NCBI GenBank assembly: GCA_017744715.1
Contig: JAGIAT010000005.1
Span: 124,001-188,000, forward strand
Direction of reading: 5' to 3'
Source of the DNA: Niabella sp.
Lineage (GTDB): Bacteria; Bacteroidota; Bacteroidia; Chitinophagales; Chitinophagaceae
Length of the DNA: 64,000 nt
The notes under the pieces are model-generated. The model ran no database searches. It was not told where the DNA came from and was given only the letters and a program-made list of their open reading frames with translations. The first letter of the stretch is position 1. Each line of letters starts with the position of its first letter. Shown piece by piece: positions 26,694 to 36,059 of this stretch. Made by a program: the position numbers and the translations under genes.

Positions 26694-27389
26694 ATGAAAT
26701 ATGAAATGATCCGCCGGAAAGCCTATGAGGCCAACATGCAGTTGCCCGAACTGGGACTGGTACTTTTCACATTTGGAAATGCCAGCGAGGCGGATCATCA
26801 GGAAGGAGTATTTGCCATTAAACCCAGCGGCATTGCATACGCCGATCTTACACCGGAGAAAATGGTAGTGGTGGATTTTGACGGCAAAACAGTAGACGGC
26901 GTGCTGAATCCCAGCTCCGATACGCAAACACATGCCGTGCTTTATAAACACTGGAACGGGATTGGGGGTATTGTACATACGCATTCTACCTACGCTACCG
27001 CATGGGCCCAGTCGTTAAGACCCATCCCGATTTACGGAACCACCCATGCCGATTATAATATCGTAAATATCCCCTGCGCACTTCCGATGGATGATGCCAT
27101 GATACAGGGAGCATATGAAGTGGAAACGGGGCACCAGGTACTGAATCATTTTAAAGAAAACGGGTTGGATTACCGGGAAGTGGAGATGCTCCTCATCGGC
27201 AATCATGCGCCCTTTACATGGGGAAAAAATGCAGCCAAAGCAGTGCACAACAGCGCAGTGCTGGAACAGGTGGCTAAAATGGCCTACCTCACCGAGCAGA
27301 TCAATCCGCAGGCGCCCTTACTGAAGAAGGCGCTGATGGATAAACATTACCAGCGAAAGCACGGGCCCAACAGCTATTACGGACAATAA
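26694..27389 (+). CDS. araD: L-ribulose-5-phosphate 4-epimerase
   Basis: Converts L-ribulose 5-phosphate to D-xylulose 5-phosphate, which enters the pentose phosphate pathway. Class II aldolase fold: FTFGNASEAD, IKPSGIAYADLTPEKMVVVDF, and zinc-ligand His residues in HTHSTYATAWAQ with a further His in IGNHAPFTWG. 231 aa. Sits 2 nt after araB and 24 nt before araA. Confidence 0.96.
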   Translation: MKYEMIRRKAYEANMQLPELGLVLFTFGNASEADHQEGVFAIKPSGIAYADLTPEKMVVVDFDGKTVDGVLNPSSDTQTHAVLYKHWNGIGGIVHTHSTYATAWAQSLRPIPIYGTTHADYNIVNIPCALPMDDAMIQGAYEVETGHQVLNHFKENGLDYREVEMLLIGNHAPFTWGKNAAKAVHNSAVLEQVAKMAYLTEQINPQAPLLKKALMDKHYQRKHGPNSYYGQ

Positions 27390-27413
27390 TCAACAATACC
27401 GAAAATATATAAC

Positions 27414-28916
27414 ATGATCAATCTGGAGCCCTTAGAATTGTGGTTTGTAACCGGGAGTCAGCATCTCTACGGCGCCGATACATTAAAAGAAGTAGCGGCA
27501 CATTCGCAGGAAATCGTTCGGCACATGAACGCCACCGCACAAATACCCGTTAAACTGGTTTGGAAGGACACCGTAAAAACGCCGGAAGAGATCCAACAGG
27601 TGTTTGCAGAAGCTAATTTTAACAGGTCCTGCATCGGGATGATTGCGTGGATGCATACGTTTTCTCCTGCAAAGATGTGGATCAACGGGCTCAAGATTTT
27701 TCATAAACCCTTACTTCAGTTTCATACCCAGTTCAACCGCGATATACCGTGGAGCACCATTGATATGGACTTTATGAATACCAATCAATCGGCCCATGGC
27801 GACCGGGAATTTGGTTTTATGCTCAGCCGGATGCATAAGCACCGGAAAGTGGTGGTAGGGCACTGGAAGGATGAAAAGGTATTGGATCGTATTGCGGCAT
27901 GGAGCCGTGCGGCCATCGGCTGGCACGACTGGCAGGGTGCGCGCTTTGTACGTTTTGGAGATAACATGCGCTACGTGGCGGTAACAGATGGCGATAAAGT
28001 GGAGGCCGAGCTCAAATTCGGATACAGTGTAAATACCCACGGGATCGGCGACCTTGTGGCAGTGATTAACGAGGTGCGCGAAACGGACGCGGAGGAGCTG
28101 GTACAGGAATACCTGGATACCTACAACGTTGCATCATCGCTGAAAAAAGACGGTGCGCAATACCGGTCGCTGCAGGATGCGGCACGCATCGAACTGGGCT
28201 TAAAACAATTCCTGGAGCAGGGCGGCTTTAAAGGCTTTTCAGATACTTTTGAAGACCTGCATGGAATGGTGCAGTTACCCGGTATTGCGGTACAGCGCCT
28301 GATGGAGCAGGGATATGGCTTTGCCGGGGAAGGCGATTGGAAAACCGCCGCATTGGTGCGGGCCATGAAATCGATGGCGGTAGGCCTGGAAGGCGGGAAT
28401 TCTTTTATGGAGGATTATACCTATCATTTTGACCCCAATGAACCGCTGGTGTTGGGATCGCATATGCTGGAAATTTGTTCCAGCATTGCAAACGGGAAAC
28501 CCTCCTGCGAAATTCACCCGTTGGGGATCGGCGGAAAGGCGGACCCGGTACGGCTGGTATTTAATGTAAAAGGCGGACCCGCGCTGAATGCCTCACTGAT
28601 GGATATGGGCAACCGGTTCCGGTTACTGGTGAATGAGGTGGAGGCGGTGGCGCCTTCGCAAAACCTGCCAAAATTGCCCGTAGCCCGGGTGTTCTGGAAG
28701 CCTTACCCGGATATGCATACCGGTTGCGCCGCCTGGATCCTGGCGGGGGGAGCGCATCATACCTGCTATTCGCAAAATCTTACAGCCGAACACCTGGAAG
28801 ACTTTGCCGGCATGGCGGGAATTGAATGTGTACGGATCAATCAAAAAACAGATCTGTATCATTTTAAAAACGAATTGCGCTGGAGCGATGTGTATTACCA
28901 GCTCAACAGAAACTGA
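27414..28916 (+). CDS. araA: L-arabinose isomerase
   Basis: Interconverts L-arabinose and L-ribulose, the entry step of the pathway, with a divalent metal. Starts with [15 protein letters not shown]; further family stretches are [50 protein letters not shown] (catalytic Glu), and [10 protein letters not shown] followed by [11 protein letters not shown]. 500 aa, full length. Third gene of the araBDA set; a symporter gene follows after 116 nt. Confidence 0.97.
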   Translation: MINLEPLELWFVTGSQHLYGADTLKEVAAHSQEIVRHMNATAQIPVKLVWKDTVKTPEEIQQVFAEANFNRSCIGMIAWMHTFSPAKMWINGLKIFHKPLLQFHTQFNRDIPWSTIDMDFMNTNQSAHGDREFGFMLSRMHKHRKVVVGHWKDEKVLDRIAAWSRAAIGWHDWQGARFVRFGDNMRYVAVTDGDKVEAELKFGYSVNTHGIGDLVAVINEVRETDAEELVQEYLDTYNVASSLKKDGAQYRSLQDAARIELGLKQFLEQGGFKGFSDTFEDLHGMVQLPGIAVQRLMEQGYGFAGEGDWKTAALVRAMKSMAVGLEGGNSFMEDYTYHFDPNEPLVLGSHMLEICSSIANGKPSCEIHPLGIGGKADPVRLVFNVKGGPALNASLMDMGNRFRLLVNEVEAVAPSQNLPKLPVARVFWKPYPDMHTGCAAWILAGGAHHTCYSQNLTAEHLEDFAGMAGIECVRINQKTDLYHFKNELRWSDVYYQLNRN

Positions 28917-29032
28917 CCGGTATGCTTTTGAAGGCGTTTAAACGTTTCGTTGTACTACCGGCTCCGTTATGATCAGCTATGCGGTAAACAGATGCTCAAA
29001 TGCTTTTTTATTTTTTATAACACTTGCACAAT

Positions 29033-30766
29033 ATGAAAGAAAATTTAGCCTGGCAGGACATCCTGGTATTCTTTATCTATTTTGTAGTAGTGGCTTCTTA
29101 TGGCTACTGGGTTTATATCCGGAAGAAAAAGGCGGCCGTTTCTGCATCGCATGATTATTTCCTCGCGGAAGGATCCCTTACCTGGTGGGCCATCGGGGCT
29201 TCCCTGATTGCATCCAATATTTCTGCCGAGCAGTTTATCGGTATGAGCGGCGAGGGTTTTTTTGTGGGCGTTGCCGTAGCCGCTTACGAGTGGATCGCCG
29301 CCGTGGCCCTGATCATCGTGGCGGTCTGGTTCATACCGGTGTACCTGAAGAACAAGATCTATACCATGCCGCAGTTCCTGAACCGGCGTTACAATCAGAC
29401 CGTATCCCTGATTATGGCGGTGTTCTGGTTGCTGCTGTATGTATTTGTAAACCTCACCTCCATCCTGTACCTGGGCGCCGTGGCCATTAATGCCCTGCTG
29501 GGCGGCGGTTACCTGCATGTGATCATGATCGTATTATTATTAATGGCGCTGATCATTACCCTGGGCGGTATGAAAGTGATCGGGTTTACCGATGTGATTC
29601 AGGTAGGGGTATTGATCCTGGGCGGTTTGGCTACCGTGTATATGGCCCTGCAAATTGTAGACATGCGCATCAATGGTGCTGCCAGCGGCAGTGCTATTGC
29701 CGGCTTCAAAACCCTGTTGCAGCAGGCCCCCGACCATTTTAAACTGATGCTGGACAAACCCTCCGTTACACATACGACCATCGATCATCCCCAGAACCTC
29801 GATGTACAGAAATACGTGGTGTTGCCGGGGATTGCCATGTATTTTGCGGGGCAATGGATCGTAAACCTGAACTATTGGGGATGCAACCAATACATCACCC
29901 AGCGGGCCCTGGGTGCTGATCTGCAAACAGCCCGTACCGGTATCTTATTTGCCGGGTTCCTGAAGCTGCTGATGCCCATTATTGTAATGTTGCCGGGTAT
30001 TGCTGCATATGTGCTTTATAAAAATAACCACCTGCCTGGCTTCAGTGGCGTAAAAGACGGTGCTTATTCGGCCATACTGGGCTTTTTGCCGGCAGGACTG
30101 AAAGGACTGGCCATTGCAGCGCTTACGGCGGCGATTGTAGCATCGCTGGCCGGCAAGGTGAACAGCATTGCTACGATCTGGACGCTGGATGTACATAAAA
30201 AATACCTGAGCAAGTCCATGACCGAACTGCAATCGGTACGCATCGGCCGGTGGGTGGTGATCCTTTCTATGATGATTGCCTTGTTGTTTACCTGGACGGA
30301 TGTGCTGGGCATCGGCGGGGAGGGCGGCTTTACCTTCATCCAAAAATACACCGGCTTTATCAGCCCGGGGGTATTTGCCATGTTCCTCCTGGGCATGTTC
30401 TGGAAACGGACCACCGGAACCGCGGCCCTCGTGGGCGTAATCCTGGGGTTTGTGCTGGCCATCTTCTTTAACAATTATGCGGTGGGTATTTTTGGAAAGG
30501 AAACCTGGCTGTATACGGCCTTTACCTACGAAAAAATGGAAGGCGGGGTATTGCATACCATTACGGAGATCCCCTTCCTGATCAATATGGGCTGGTCCTT
30601 TTTCTTTACGGTACTGGCGATGGTTGGCATCAGTCTGGCCGGTCCCAAAGACAATCCCAAGGCATTTGATATCGACAAATCGATGTTCAAAGTACAGCCC
30701 CGTACCGTTGTACTGATCGTAATTACATTAATGATACTGGCCGCCCTGTACGTGCGGTTCTGGTAA
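29033..30766 (+). CDS. Sodium/sugar symporter (SSS family), arabinose-locus copy 1
   Basis: An inner-membrane Na+-coupled transporter like vSGLT. From the ATG at 29033 it is 577 aa with about 14 hydrophobic segments. Characteristic stretches are SASHDYFLAEGSLTWWAIGASLIASNISAEQFIGMSG (in pieces), YTMPQFLNRRYN, NYWGCNQYITQRALGA, ITLGGMKVIGFTDVIQV and ALTAAIVASLAGKVNSIATIW. Position after araA suggests L-arabinose as substrate. Closely similar to the next gene. Its unit ends at the terminator at 30785-30824. Confidence 0.92.
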   Translation: MKENLAWQDILVFFIYFVVVASYGYWVYIRKKKAAVSASHDYFLAEGSLTWWAIGASLIASNISAEQFIGMSGEGFFVGVAVAAYEWIAAVALIIVAVWFIPVYLKNKIYTMPQFLNRRYNQTVSLIMAVFWLLLYVFVNLTSILYLGAVAINALLGGGYLHVIMIVLLLMALIITLGGMKVIGFTDVIQVGVLILGGLATVYMALQIVDMRINGAASGSAIAGFKTLLQQAPDHFKLMLDKPSVTHTTIDHPQNLDVQKYVVLPGIAMYFAGQWIVNLNYWGCNQYITQRALGADLQTARTGILFAGFLKLLMPIIVMLPGIAAYVLYKNNHLPGFSGVKDGAYSAILGFLPAGLKGLAIAALTAAIVASLAGKVNSIATIWTLDVHKKYLSKSMTELQSVRIGRWVVILSMMIALLFTWTDVLGIGGEGGFTFIQKYTGFISPGVFAMFLLGMFWKRTTGTAALVGVILGFVLAIFFNNYAVGIFGKETWLYTAFTYEKMEGGVLHTITEIPFLINMGWSFFFTVLAMVGISLAGPKDNPKAFDIDKSMFKVQPRTVVLIVITLMILAALYVRFW

Positions 30767-30784
30767 ATACCGTCCGTTTTTAAG

Positions 30785-30824
30785 AGCCGGACCGGGAGCT
30801 GATTGCCTGGTCCGGCTTTTTTTT
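30785..30824 (+). terminator. Rho-independent terminator after symporter copy 1
   Basis: A 9-bp stem AGCCGGACC/GGTCCGGCT with a 15-nt loop (two more G-C pairs possible inside) is followed by a run of eight T residues. It closes the ara-symporter unit and separates the two paralogous symporters. Confidence 0.88.
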
Positions 30825-30952
30825 GCCCCTAATGTATTCGGTTTCAATTTTTTTGAGGAAACGCCGGTCTTTTTAGAAATTTTAAAATATTTCCCTGGAT
30901 CGGGCTAAAAATAATATATTAGCGCTCCTTTTAACGAATTAAACTTGTATAT

Positions 30953-32632
30953 ATGAAAGGTTCAGATTATCTGGTTTTCTTTATTTACTTCATCGTGGTG
31001 GCTTCCTATGGGTATTGGGTATACCGCAGGAAGCGCCAGGAAAGCGTTTCGGCATCGCACGATTACTTCCTGGCAGAGGGCTCGCTCACCTGGTGGGCCA
31101 TCGGGGCATCGCTGATTGCGTCCAATATCTCGGCTGAGCAAATGATCGGGATGAGCGGATCGGGTTTCAAGCTCGGGCTGGCCATTTCGGCCTACGAATG
31201 GATGGCAGCGGCCACCCTGATCATCGTAGCGATCTTCTTCATGCCCGTATATCTCAAAAACAAGATCTTCACGATGCCGCAGTTCCTGAGCCAGCGGTAT
31301 AATTCCAAAGTGGCCATGATCATGGCGGTGTTCTGGCTGATGCTGTACATTGTGGTAAACCTCATGTCGATCCTGTACCTGGGGGCGCTGGCCATCAGCG
31401 GTATCTCGGGCATCAATATAACGTTTTGTATTATGGCCCTGGCCATTTTTGCAATTGTAATTACGCTGGGAGGGATGAAGGTGATCGGCTTTACCGATGT
31501 GATACAGGTATTTTTCCTGGTGCTGGGCGGCCTGGTGGCTACCTATATTGCCTTAAACCTCATCTCCGGCGGAAAGGGGATCGGTGCCGGTTTTAATGTA
31601 TTACAGTCCAAGGCATCTGAGCATTTTCACCTGATCTTTAAAAAGGACAATCCCAATTATATCGATCTGCCGGGGTTAAGCGTACTCATCGGTGGTATGT
31701 GGATCGCTAACCTCAGTTATTGGGGATGCAACCAGTATATTACCCAGCGTGCATTAGGAGCTTCATTGCCGGTGGCCCGCAAAGGGTTGCTGTTTGCGGC
31801 CTTTCTTAAAATGCTGATGCCTATTATTGTGGTATTACCGGGTATTGCCGTATATTATATCGTAAAAGAGAACCTGGGCGGTATAACTCCGGATCAGCTG
31901 CTTACCACCACGGGGGTACAGGATCCCAATAAAGCATATCCCGCGCTCATTTCATTATTACCGGCGGGGCTTAAAGGGTTGTCTTTTGCCGCGTTAACGG
32001 CCGCCATTGTGGCTTCTCTAGCCGGCAAGGCCAATAGCATTGCCACGATCTTTACGCTGGATATTTATAAAAAAGTATTTAACACCAATGCCAGTGAACG
32101 CAACCTGGTGAACGTGGGAAAGATCACTGTAATTGTTTCCATGTTGTTTGCCGTATTATTGTCCCTGGTGGTTGGCGATGCGCTGATGGGTGAGGGAAAA
32201 CAGGGATTCCAGTACATACAGGAATACACGGGGTTTGTGTCGCCGGGTATTTTTGCCATGTTTATTTTCGGATTCTTCTGGAAAAAAACCACTTCCAGTG
32301 CCGCGCTGTTTGCAACCATCGGTGGTTTTATTGCTTCGGTTATTCTAAAATTCCTGCCGGGCTGGGTAGATCTTTCGCCCCTGTATCAGTGGGGCTGGTC
32401 TGTACCAAACGCAGCGGGTGTTTATGAAATTCCGTTTATGGACCGGATGGTGATCGTTTTCCTTATTTGTGCCATCGGCATGTATCTTATCAGTATCTAC
32501 CAACATAAGAGAGGTATCATGTCTAAAGGGCTTGAGGTAGACACCGGTATGTTTAAAACCTCCACGGGTTTCGCCGTTGGATCGTTGATTATTGTAGCCA
32601 TGCTGGTTGCCCTGTATTCCGCATACTGGTAA
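30953..32632 (+). CDS. Sodium/sugar symporter (SSS family), arabinose-locus copy 2
   Basis: 559 aa, about 14 membrane segments, an obvious paralogue of copy 1 over its whole length: both share VVASYGYWVY, SASHDYFLAEGSLTWWAIGAS, MPQFL, LGGMKVIGFTDVIQV and GCNQYITQRALGA. They differ mainly in the extramembrane loops after helix 6 and near the C-terminus. It has its own transcription unit, between two terminators (30785-30824 and 32661-32686). Substrate presumably a pentose or related sugar, perhaps different from copy 1. Confidence 0.92.
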   Translation: MKGSDYLVFFIYFIVVASYGYWVYRRKRQESVSASHDYFLAEGSLTWWAIGASLIASNISAEQMIGMSGSGFKLGLAISAYEWMAAATLIIVAIFFMPVYLKNKIFTMPQFLSQRYNSKVAMIMAVFWLMLYIVVNLMSILYLGALAISGISGINITFCIMALAIFAIVITLGGMKVIGFTDVIQVFFLVLGGLVATYIALNLISGGKGIGAGFNVLQSKASEHFHLIFKKDNPNYIDLPGLSVLIGGMWIANLSYWGCNQYITQRALGASLPVARKGLLFAAFLKMLMPIIVVLPGIAVYYIVKENLGGITPDQLLTTTGVQDPNKAYPALISLLPAGLKGLSFAALTAAIVASLAGKANSIATIFTLDIYKKVFNTNASERNLVNVGKITVIVSMLFAVLLSLVVGDALMGEGKQGFQYIQEYTGFVSPGIFAMFIFGFFWKKTTSSAALFATIGGFIASVILKFLPGWVDLSPLYQWGWSVPNAAGVYEIPFMDRMVIVFLICAIGMYLISIYQHKRGIMSKGLEVDTGMFKTSTGFAVGSLIIVAMLVALYSAYW

Positions 32633-32660
32633 CCTTTATTTTGTTTTAGTTGTTTTAAAT

Positions 32661-32686
32661 AAGAGCAGGTTGTTCCTGCTCTTTTT
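32661..32686 (+). terminator. Rho-independent terminator after symporter copy 2
   Basis: A 9-bp stem AAGAGCAGG/CCTGCTCTT with a 5-nt loop is followed by further T residues. It lies 28 nt after the stop codon and 13 nt before the EcsC gene. Confidence 0.88.
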
Positions 32687-32698
32687 AATTTAAGCACT

Positions 32699-33427
32699 AT
32701 GAACCGATATGAACAGATCGCTTTGGAAGAAGTAAAACGCTGGCAGCTGGAGATGCAGCGGGCTCCGGGGCTTTTCAACCGCCTTTCCAAAAAGACCCAG
32801 GATAAGATCAATACGCTGATACCGGAAAAAATTCACAAAGGGATTACCGCCGTGATCCGCCAGATGATCCGCGTAGTGCTGTTTGGTGCCAAACATACCA
32901 CCGCAAAGCCGTTGAAGGAGGCTGCATTTATTTTGCGGGAACAGCTGATAAAGGAAAAAATAAAGTTTTACCGGAATACGGCTGCAGTGGAAGGCGGTGT
33001 AACGGGCGCCGGTGGCCTGTTGATGGGACTGGCGGATTTTCCGTTGCTGCTGGCGCTGAAGCTGAAATTGTTGTATGAAATTGCTTCATTATATGGGATC
33101 GATCTTGAAGATTACAGGGAGCGGGTATACCTGCTGCATATTTTTGAGCTGGCATTTTCAAGCGCACAGCATCGTAATGCCGTGTACCGGGAGATGGAAG
33201 ACTGGGACGCAAAAATGATGCAGATGCCTGCGGATGTTGCTGCGTTTGACTGGCGGCGCTTTCAGCAGGAGTACCGCGATTATATCGACCTGGCAAAAAT
33301 GGCACAGCTCTTGCCGGTAATAGGTGCCCCTGTAGGTTTTATTGCGAATTACGGGTTGGTTAAGAAGCTTGGCATTACCGCCATGAATGCCTATCGTATG
33401 CGGATATTGACACGAGGTGTAGTTTGA
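32699..33427 (+). CDS. EcsC family protein
   Basis: A 242-aa protein of the EcsC family, named after a gene next to a Bacillus ABC transporter; molecular function unknown. Family stretches visible are EQIALEEVKRWQLEM at the start, the Gly/Ala-rich GGVTGAGGLLMGLADFPLLLALKLKLLYEIASLYG (in pieces, about residues 98-135), and the C-terminal LLPVIGAPVGFIANYGLVKKLGITAMNAYRMR. It may associate with membranes through the hydrophobic middle. Single gene right after a terminator. Confidence 0.85.
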   Translation: MNRYEQIALEEVKRWQLEMQRAPGLFNRLSKKTQDKINTLIPEKIHKGITAVIRQMIRVVLFGAKHTTAKPLKEAAFILREQLIKEKIKFYRNTAAVEGGVTGAGGLLMGLADFPLLLALKLKLLYEIASLYGIDLEDYRERVYLLHIFELAFSSAQHRNAVYREMEDWDAKMMQMPADVAAFDWRRFQQEYRDYIDLAKMAQLLPVIGAPVGFIANYGLVKKLGITAMNAYRMRILTRGVV

Positions 33428-33527
33428 GGAGGGGACCGGACGCATACAGTTTTTTGAAGCCATTTTAACAGAAACATGCAGATCGCAGTGGTTAATGAAG
33501 TCTATCTTTATGATTGAACAGTTAAGT

Positions 33528-34568
33528 ATGATAAAACGTTTTCAATGCATCCAGCTGTTGCTGATCAGTGTCTGCCTGGTGGCCTGTACAACTTCCGATT
33601 CGCAGGAGAAACCAGCCGCCGCTATCCAGCAGGCCGCTGCGGCTGCAACGCCGGAAGCAATGCCTGCAGAACAGCCTGCTGCAGCGGTCTTTGATACAGC
33701 GGGCTATGATAACCGCATGAAGTTGCTGGCCAATGGCGATGCTTCGGGCCGGTGGCCGGTGAAAGCGCCGTACCCGTTGCCTGGCGCGGTGTTTCCGTTT
33801 AACCGGGTGATTGCCTATTATGGCAATCTGTATTCAAAAGGAATGGGTATCCTGGGAGAACTACCCCGGAAAGCGATGCTTCAGAAATTAAAAGGAGAAG
33901 TATCAAAATGGGAGAAAGCAGATCCCGGAACACCGGTGCTTCCGGCTTTGCATTATATTGCGGTAACGGCGCAGGGTACACCGGGCCGGGATGGGAAGTA
34001 CCGCCTGCGCATGCCGTTTCATCAGATCGATACGGTATTAAAATGGTCAAAGGAGATCGGGGCGCTTACGTTTATAGATGTACAGGTAGGACAAAGCACA
34101 CTACAGGAGGAAATTCCGCGCTTTGAAAAATATTTTAAACTGCCGGGTTTTCACCTGGGCATTGACCCGGAATTTTCGATGAAGGATGGTGCAACACCGG
34201 GAAGCCGGATCGGTACCTTTGATGCGGATGATATTAATTTTGTGATCGATTACCTGGCAGATATTGTGCGCGACAATCAATTACCGCCCAAAGTACTGGT
34301 CATTCACCGGTTTACGAATGATATGGTAACGGGGTATAAAGCGATTAAGAAAGTGCCCGAAGTACAGGTGGTGATCGATATGGACGGATGGGGCAGTAAG
34401 GCATTGAAAACCGGAACCTATAATGCCTTTGTATATCGCCAGCCGGTACAGTTTACCGGGTTTAAGCTGTTTTACAAAAATGACCTGAAGCGCGGCAGCA
34501 CCGGTTTATTTACACCCCAGGAGCTGCTCCAGTTTAAACCCCGCCCGGTTTATATTCAATACCAGTAA
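33528..34568 (+). CDS. Hypothetical lipoprotein with a possible TIM-barrel-like domain
   Basis: Function not recognised. From the ATG at 33528: a lipoprotein signal with lipobox LVAC (Cys 20), an Ala/Gln/Glu/Pro-rich linker (about residues 21-58), then about 285 residues of globular domain. Alternating strands and helices with FNRVIAYYGNLYSKGMGILG, TFIDVQVGQSTL, FHLGIDPEFSM, KVLVIHRFTNDM and VQVVIDMDGWG look like a TIM barrel with acidic residues at strand ends, as in sugar-acting enzymes. That reading is inference. Another in-frame ATG lies 33 nt upstream. Monocistronic, convergent with the SMP-30-like gene. Confidence 0.7.
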   Translation: MIKRFQCIQLLLISVCLVACTTSDSQEKPAAAIQQAAAAATPEAMPAEQPAAAVFDTAGYDNRMKLLANGDASGRWPVKAPYPLPGAVFPFNRVIAYYGNLYSKGMGILGELPRKAMLQKLKGEVSKWEKADPGTPVLPALHYIAVTAQGTPGRDGKYRLRMPFHQIDTVLKWSKEIGALTFIDVQVGQSTLQEEIPRFEKYFKLPGFHLGIDPEFSMKDGATPGSRIGTFDADDINFVIDYLADIVRDNQLPPKVLVIHRFTNDMVTGYKAIKKVPEVQVVIDMDGWGSKALKTGTYNAFVYRQPVQFTGFKLFYKNDLKRGSTGLFTPQELLQFKPRPVYIQYQ

Positions 34569-34627
34569 AGGCTTAATTCTGTTTACGTGTAATGCGGATC
34601 TTACCGGAAATTTACCGCTGTCCTTTA

Positions 34628-35449
34628 TTACTTCAATTCAAAAGCAACCACGCTGTAATTGTTAAACGTAGGAACATATAAGGTTTTGGAAGATGCTTCG
34701 TAAGCAAGATCTGCCGTATTCATGCGGCCCTGTACATCCAGCATCTTATGAATGGAGCCCGTGGAGGAAACATGATAAATAAGGCCCGCCCAGCAGGTAA
34801 CGATAAAACCGCCGTCACCGGTGGGTTCCAGCCCGTCGCCGCCCTGCTCAAAACCGGAAGCGATGACCGTTTTATTTTTTTTCGGATCCAGTTTCCATAA
34901 TTCTTTTCCGGCCAGTACGTAAAGATCGGAGCCGATCGATTTCAACCCGTTTGCACTGGTCGCCTGCTCCAGGTATACTTCGGGCTGATGATTGGTTACT
35001 TTATAGATCTTGTTTTCGCGGGTATCCGATACATATACCGTTCCCTTTTTATCTACGGTTACGTCATTTAAGAAAACCGATCCGGGAATGGGAATGGTTT
35101 GAAGGACCTGTGCTTTTTTAACATCAATCACCACCAGGTCTGTGATATCCGCCACATATAAACGGTTTTTGTACAGCGCCATACCTTTGGGCGCATTTAA
35201 CCCGGTAACCCAATTCAGGTTTTTAACCCTTCCATCCTTGTAAAGAATGCCTACGCCTCCTTTGCCATCCTTGTCCGTACCCTTGCCGTCAATGAGCGAT
35301 ACATATAACTCATTTCTACCGGAAGCCGGCAGTACCGATTCCGGAACCGGGATGGAATCCGTGGTGCGCCATGTTTGAACAATGGTATGCTGTCCGTAGG
35401 TTAAAGAACCGATGGCAAATACCGATAAAAAGAGAAACAGAGGTTTCAT
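34628..35449 (-). CDS. SMP-30/gluconolactonase-like beta-propeller protein, exported
   Basis: A 273-aa periplasmic or secreted protein with a signal peptide (MKPLFLFLSVFAIGSLTYGQ) and a six-bladed propeller of the SMP-30/NHL superfamily. Repeated strands such as APKGMALYKNRLYVADITDLVVID, LNDVTVDKKGTVYVSDTRENKIYKV and TADLAYEASSKTLYVPTFNNYSVV show the repeat pattern. Members include lactonases and non-enzymatic binding proteins; catalytic metal ligands cannot be assigned with confidence. Single gene, followed upstream by a repeat-rich gap. Confidence 0.78.
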   Translation of the reverse strand: MKPLFLFLSVFAIGSLTYGQHTIVQTWRTTDSIPVPESVLPASGRNELYVSLIDGKGTDKDGKGGVGILYKDGRVKNLNWVTGLNAPKGMALYKNRLYVADITDLVVIDVKKAQVLQTIPIPGSVFLNDVTVDKKGTVYVSDTRENKIYKVTNHQPEVYLEQATSANGLKSIGSDLYVLAGKELWKLDPKKNKTVIASGFEQGGDGLEPTGDGGFIVTCWAGLIYHVSSTGSIHKMLDVQGRMNTADLAYEASSKTLYVPTFNNYSVVAFELK

Positions 35450-35595
35450 AGTTGAATATTATAGATGTGAAGATAATTAAAAAAACGCTTTGCCCGTGTA
35501 TGCCTGGTAGTTGGAGGGGACGTCATTTTTACAAACTTTGCCACAGAGGCCCTGAAACGCTGAGGATCCGGAACTTTAAATTAAAAGTGGAGGCA

Positions 35596-36016
35596 TGAAA
35601 TAAGCACCACGAATACCCGAGGGCACAAAGAACCACGAAGAAATTCGCTTGGTTCACCTTCGTGCTTTAAGGCCGTCGTGTCGAAGACATAAAAAGCGTT
35701 GCGTCGTTGCTCCATAGCGCCGTTGCGTGAAATAAGCACCACGAATACCAAAGGCATAAAGAACCACGAAGAAGTTCGCTTGGTTCACCTTCGTGCTTTA
35801 AGTCCGTCATGTCGAAGACTTAAAAGCGTTGCGTCGTTGCTCCATAGCGTCGTTGCGTGAAATAAGCACCACGAATACCCGAAGGCACAAAGAATCATGA
35901 AGAAGTTCGCTTAGTCTTCCTTCGCGCCGTCCTAGCGAAGACTTAAAAGCGTTGCGTCGTTGCTCCACAGCGCCGCTGCGTGAAATAAGCACGACGAATA
36001 CCCGGAGGCACAAAGC
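35596..36016. repeat. Tandem intergenic repeat A, about 3.3 copies of a 123-132 bp unit
   Basis: Units begin at 35596, 35728, 35858 and 35981 (the last partial), each opening with TGAAATAAGCACCACGAATA followed by an ...AAAGAACCACGAAGAA... stretch, then AAAAGCGTTGCGTCGTTGC. Unit lengths are 132, 130 and 123 bp, not multiples of three, and copies differ by scattered substitutions. CACGAAG and CTTCGTG inside each unit can form a hairpin. With the preceding sequence it fills the 610-bp gap between the SMP-30-like gene and the antiporter; no gene is seen. Confidence 0.85.
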
Positions 36017-36059
36017 GTTTTATTCTGGAAAGGTTTTAATGATTACGGAATAGCGCTGT

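Noticed and set aside
35807..36013. Open frame across tandem repeat A with repeated CLRVFVVLISR segments
   Set aside because: The repeat period is not a multiple of three, and the apparent protein repeat is a by-product of the DNA repeat.
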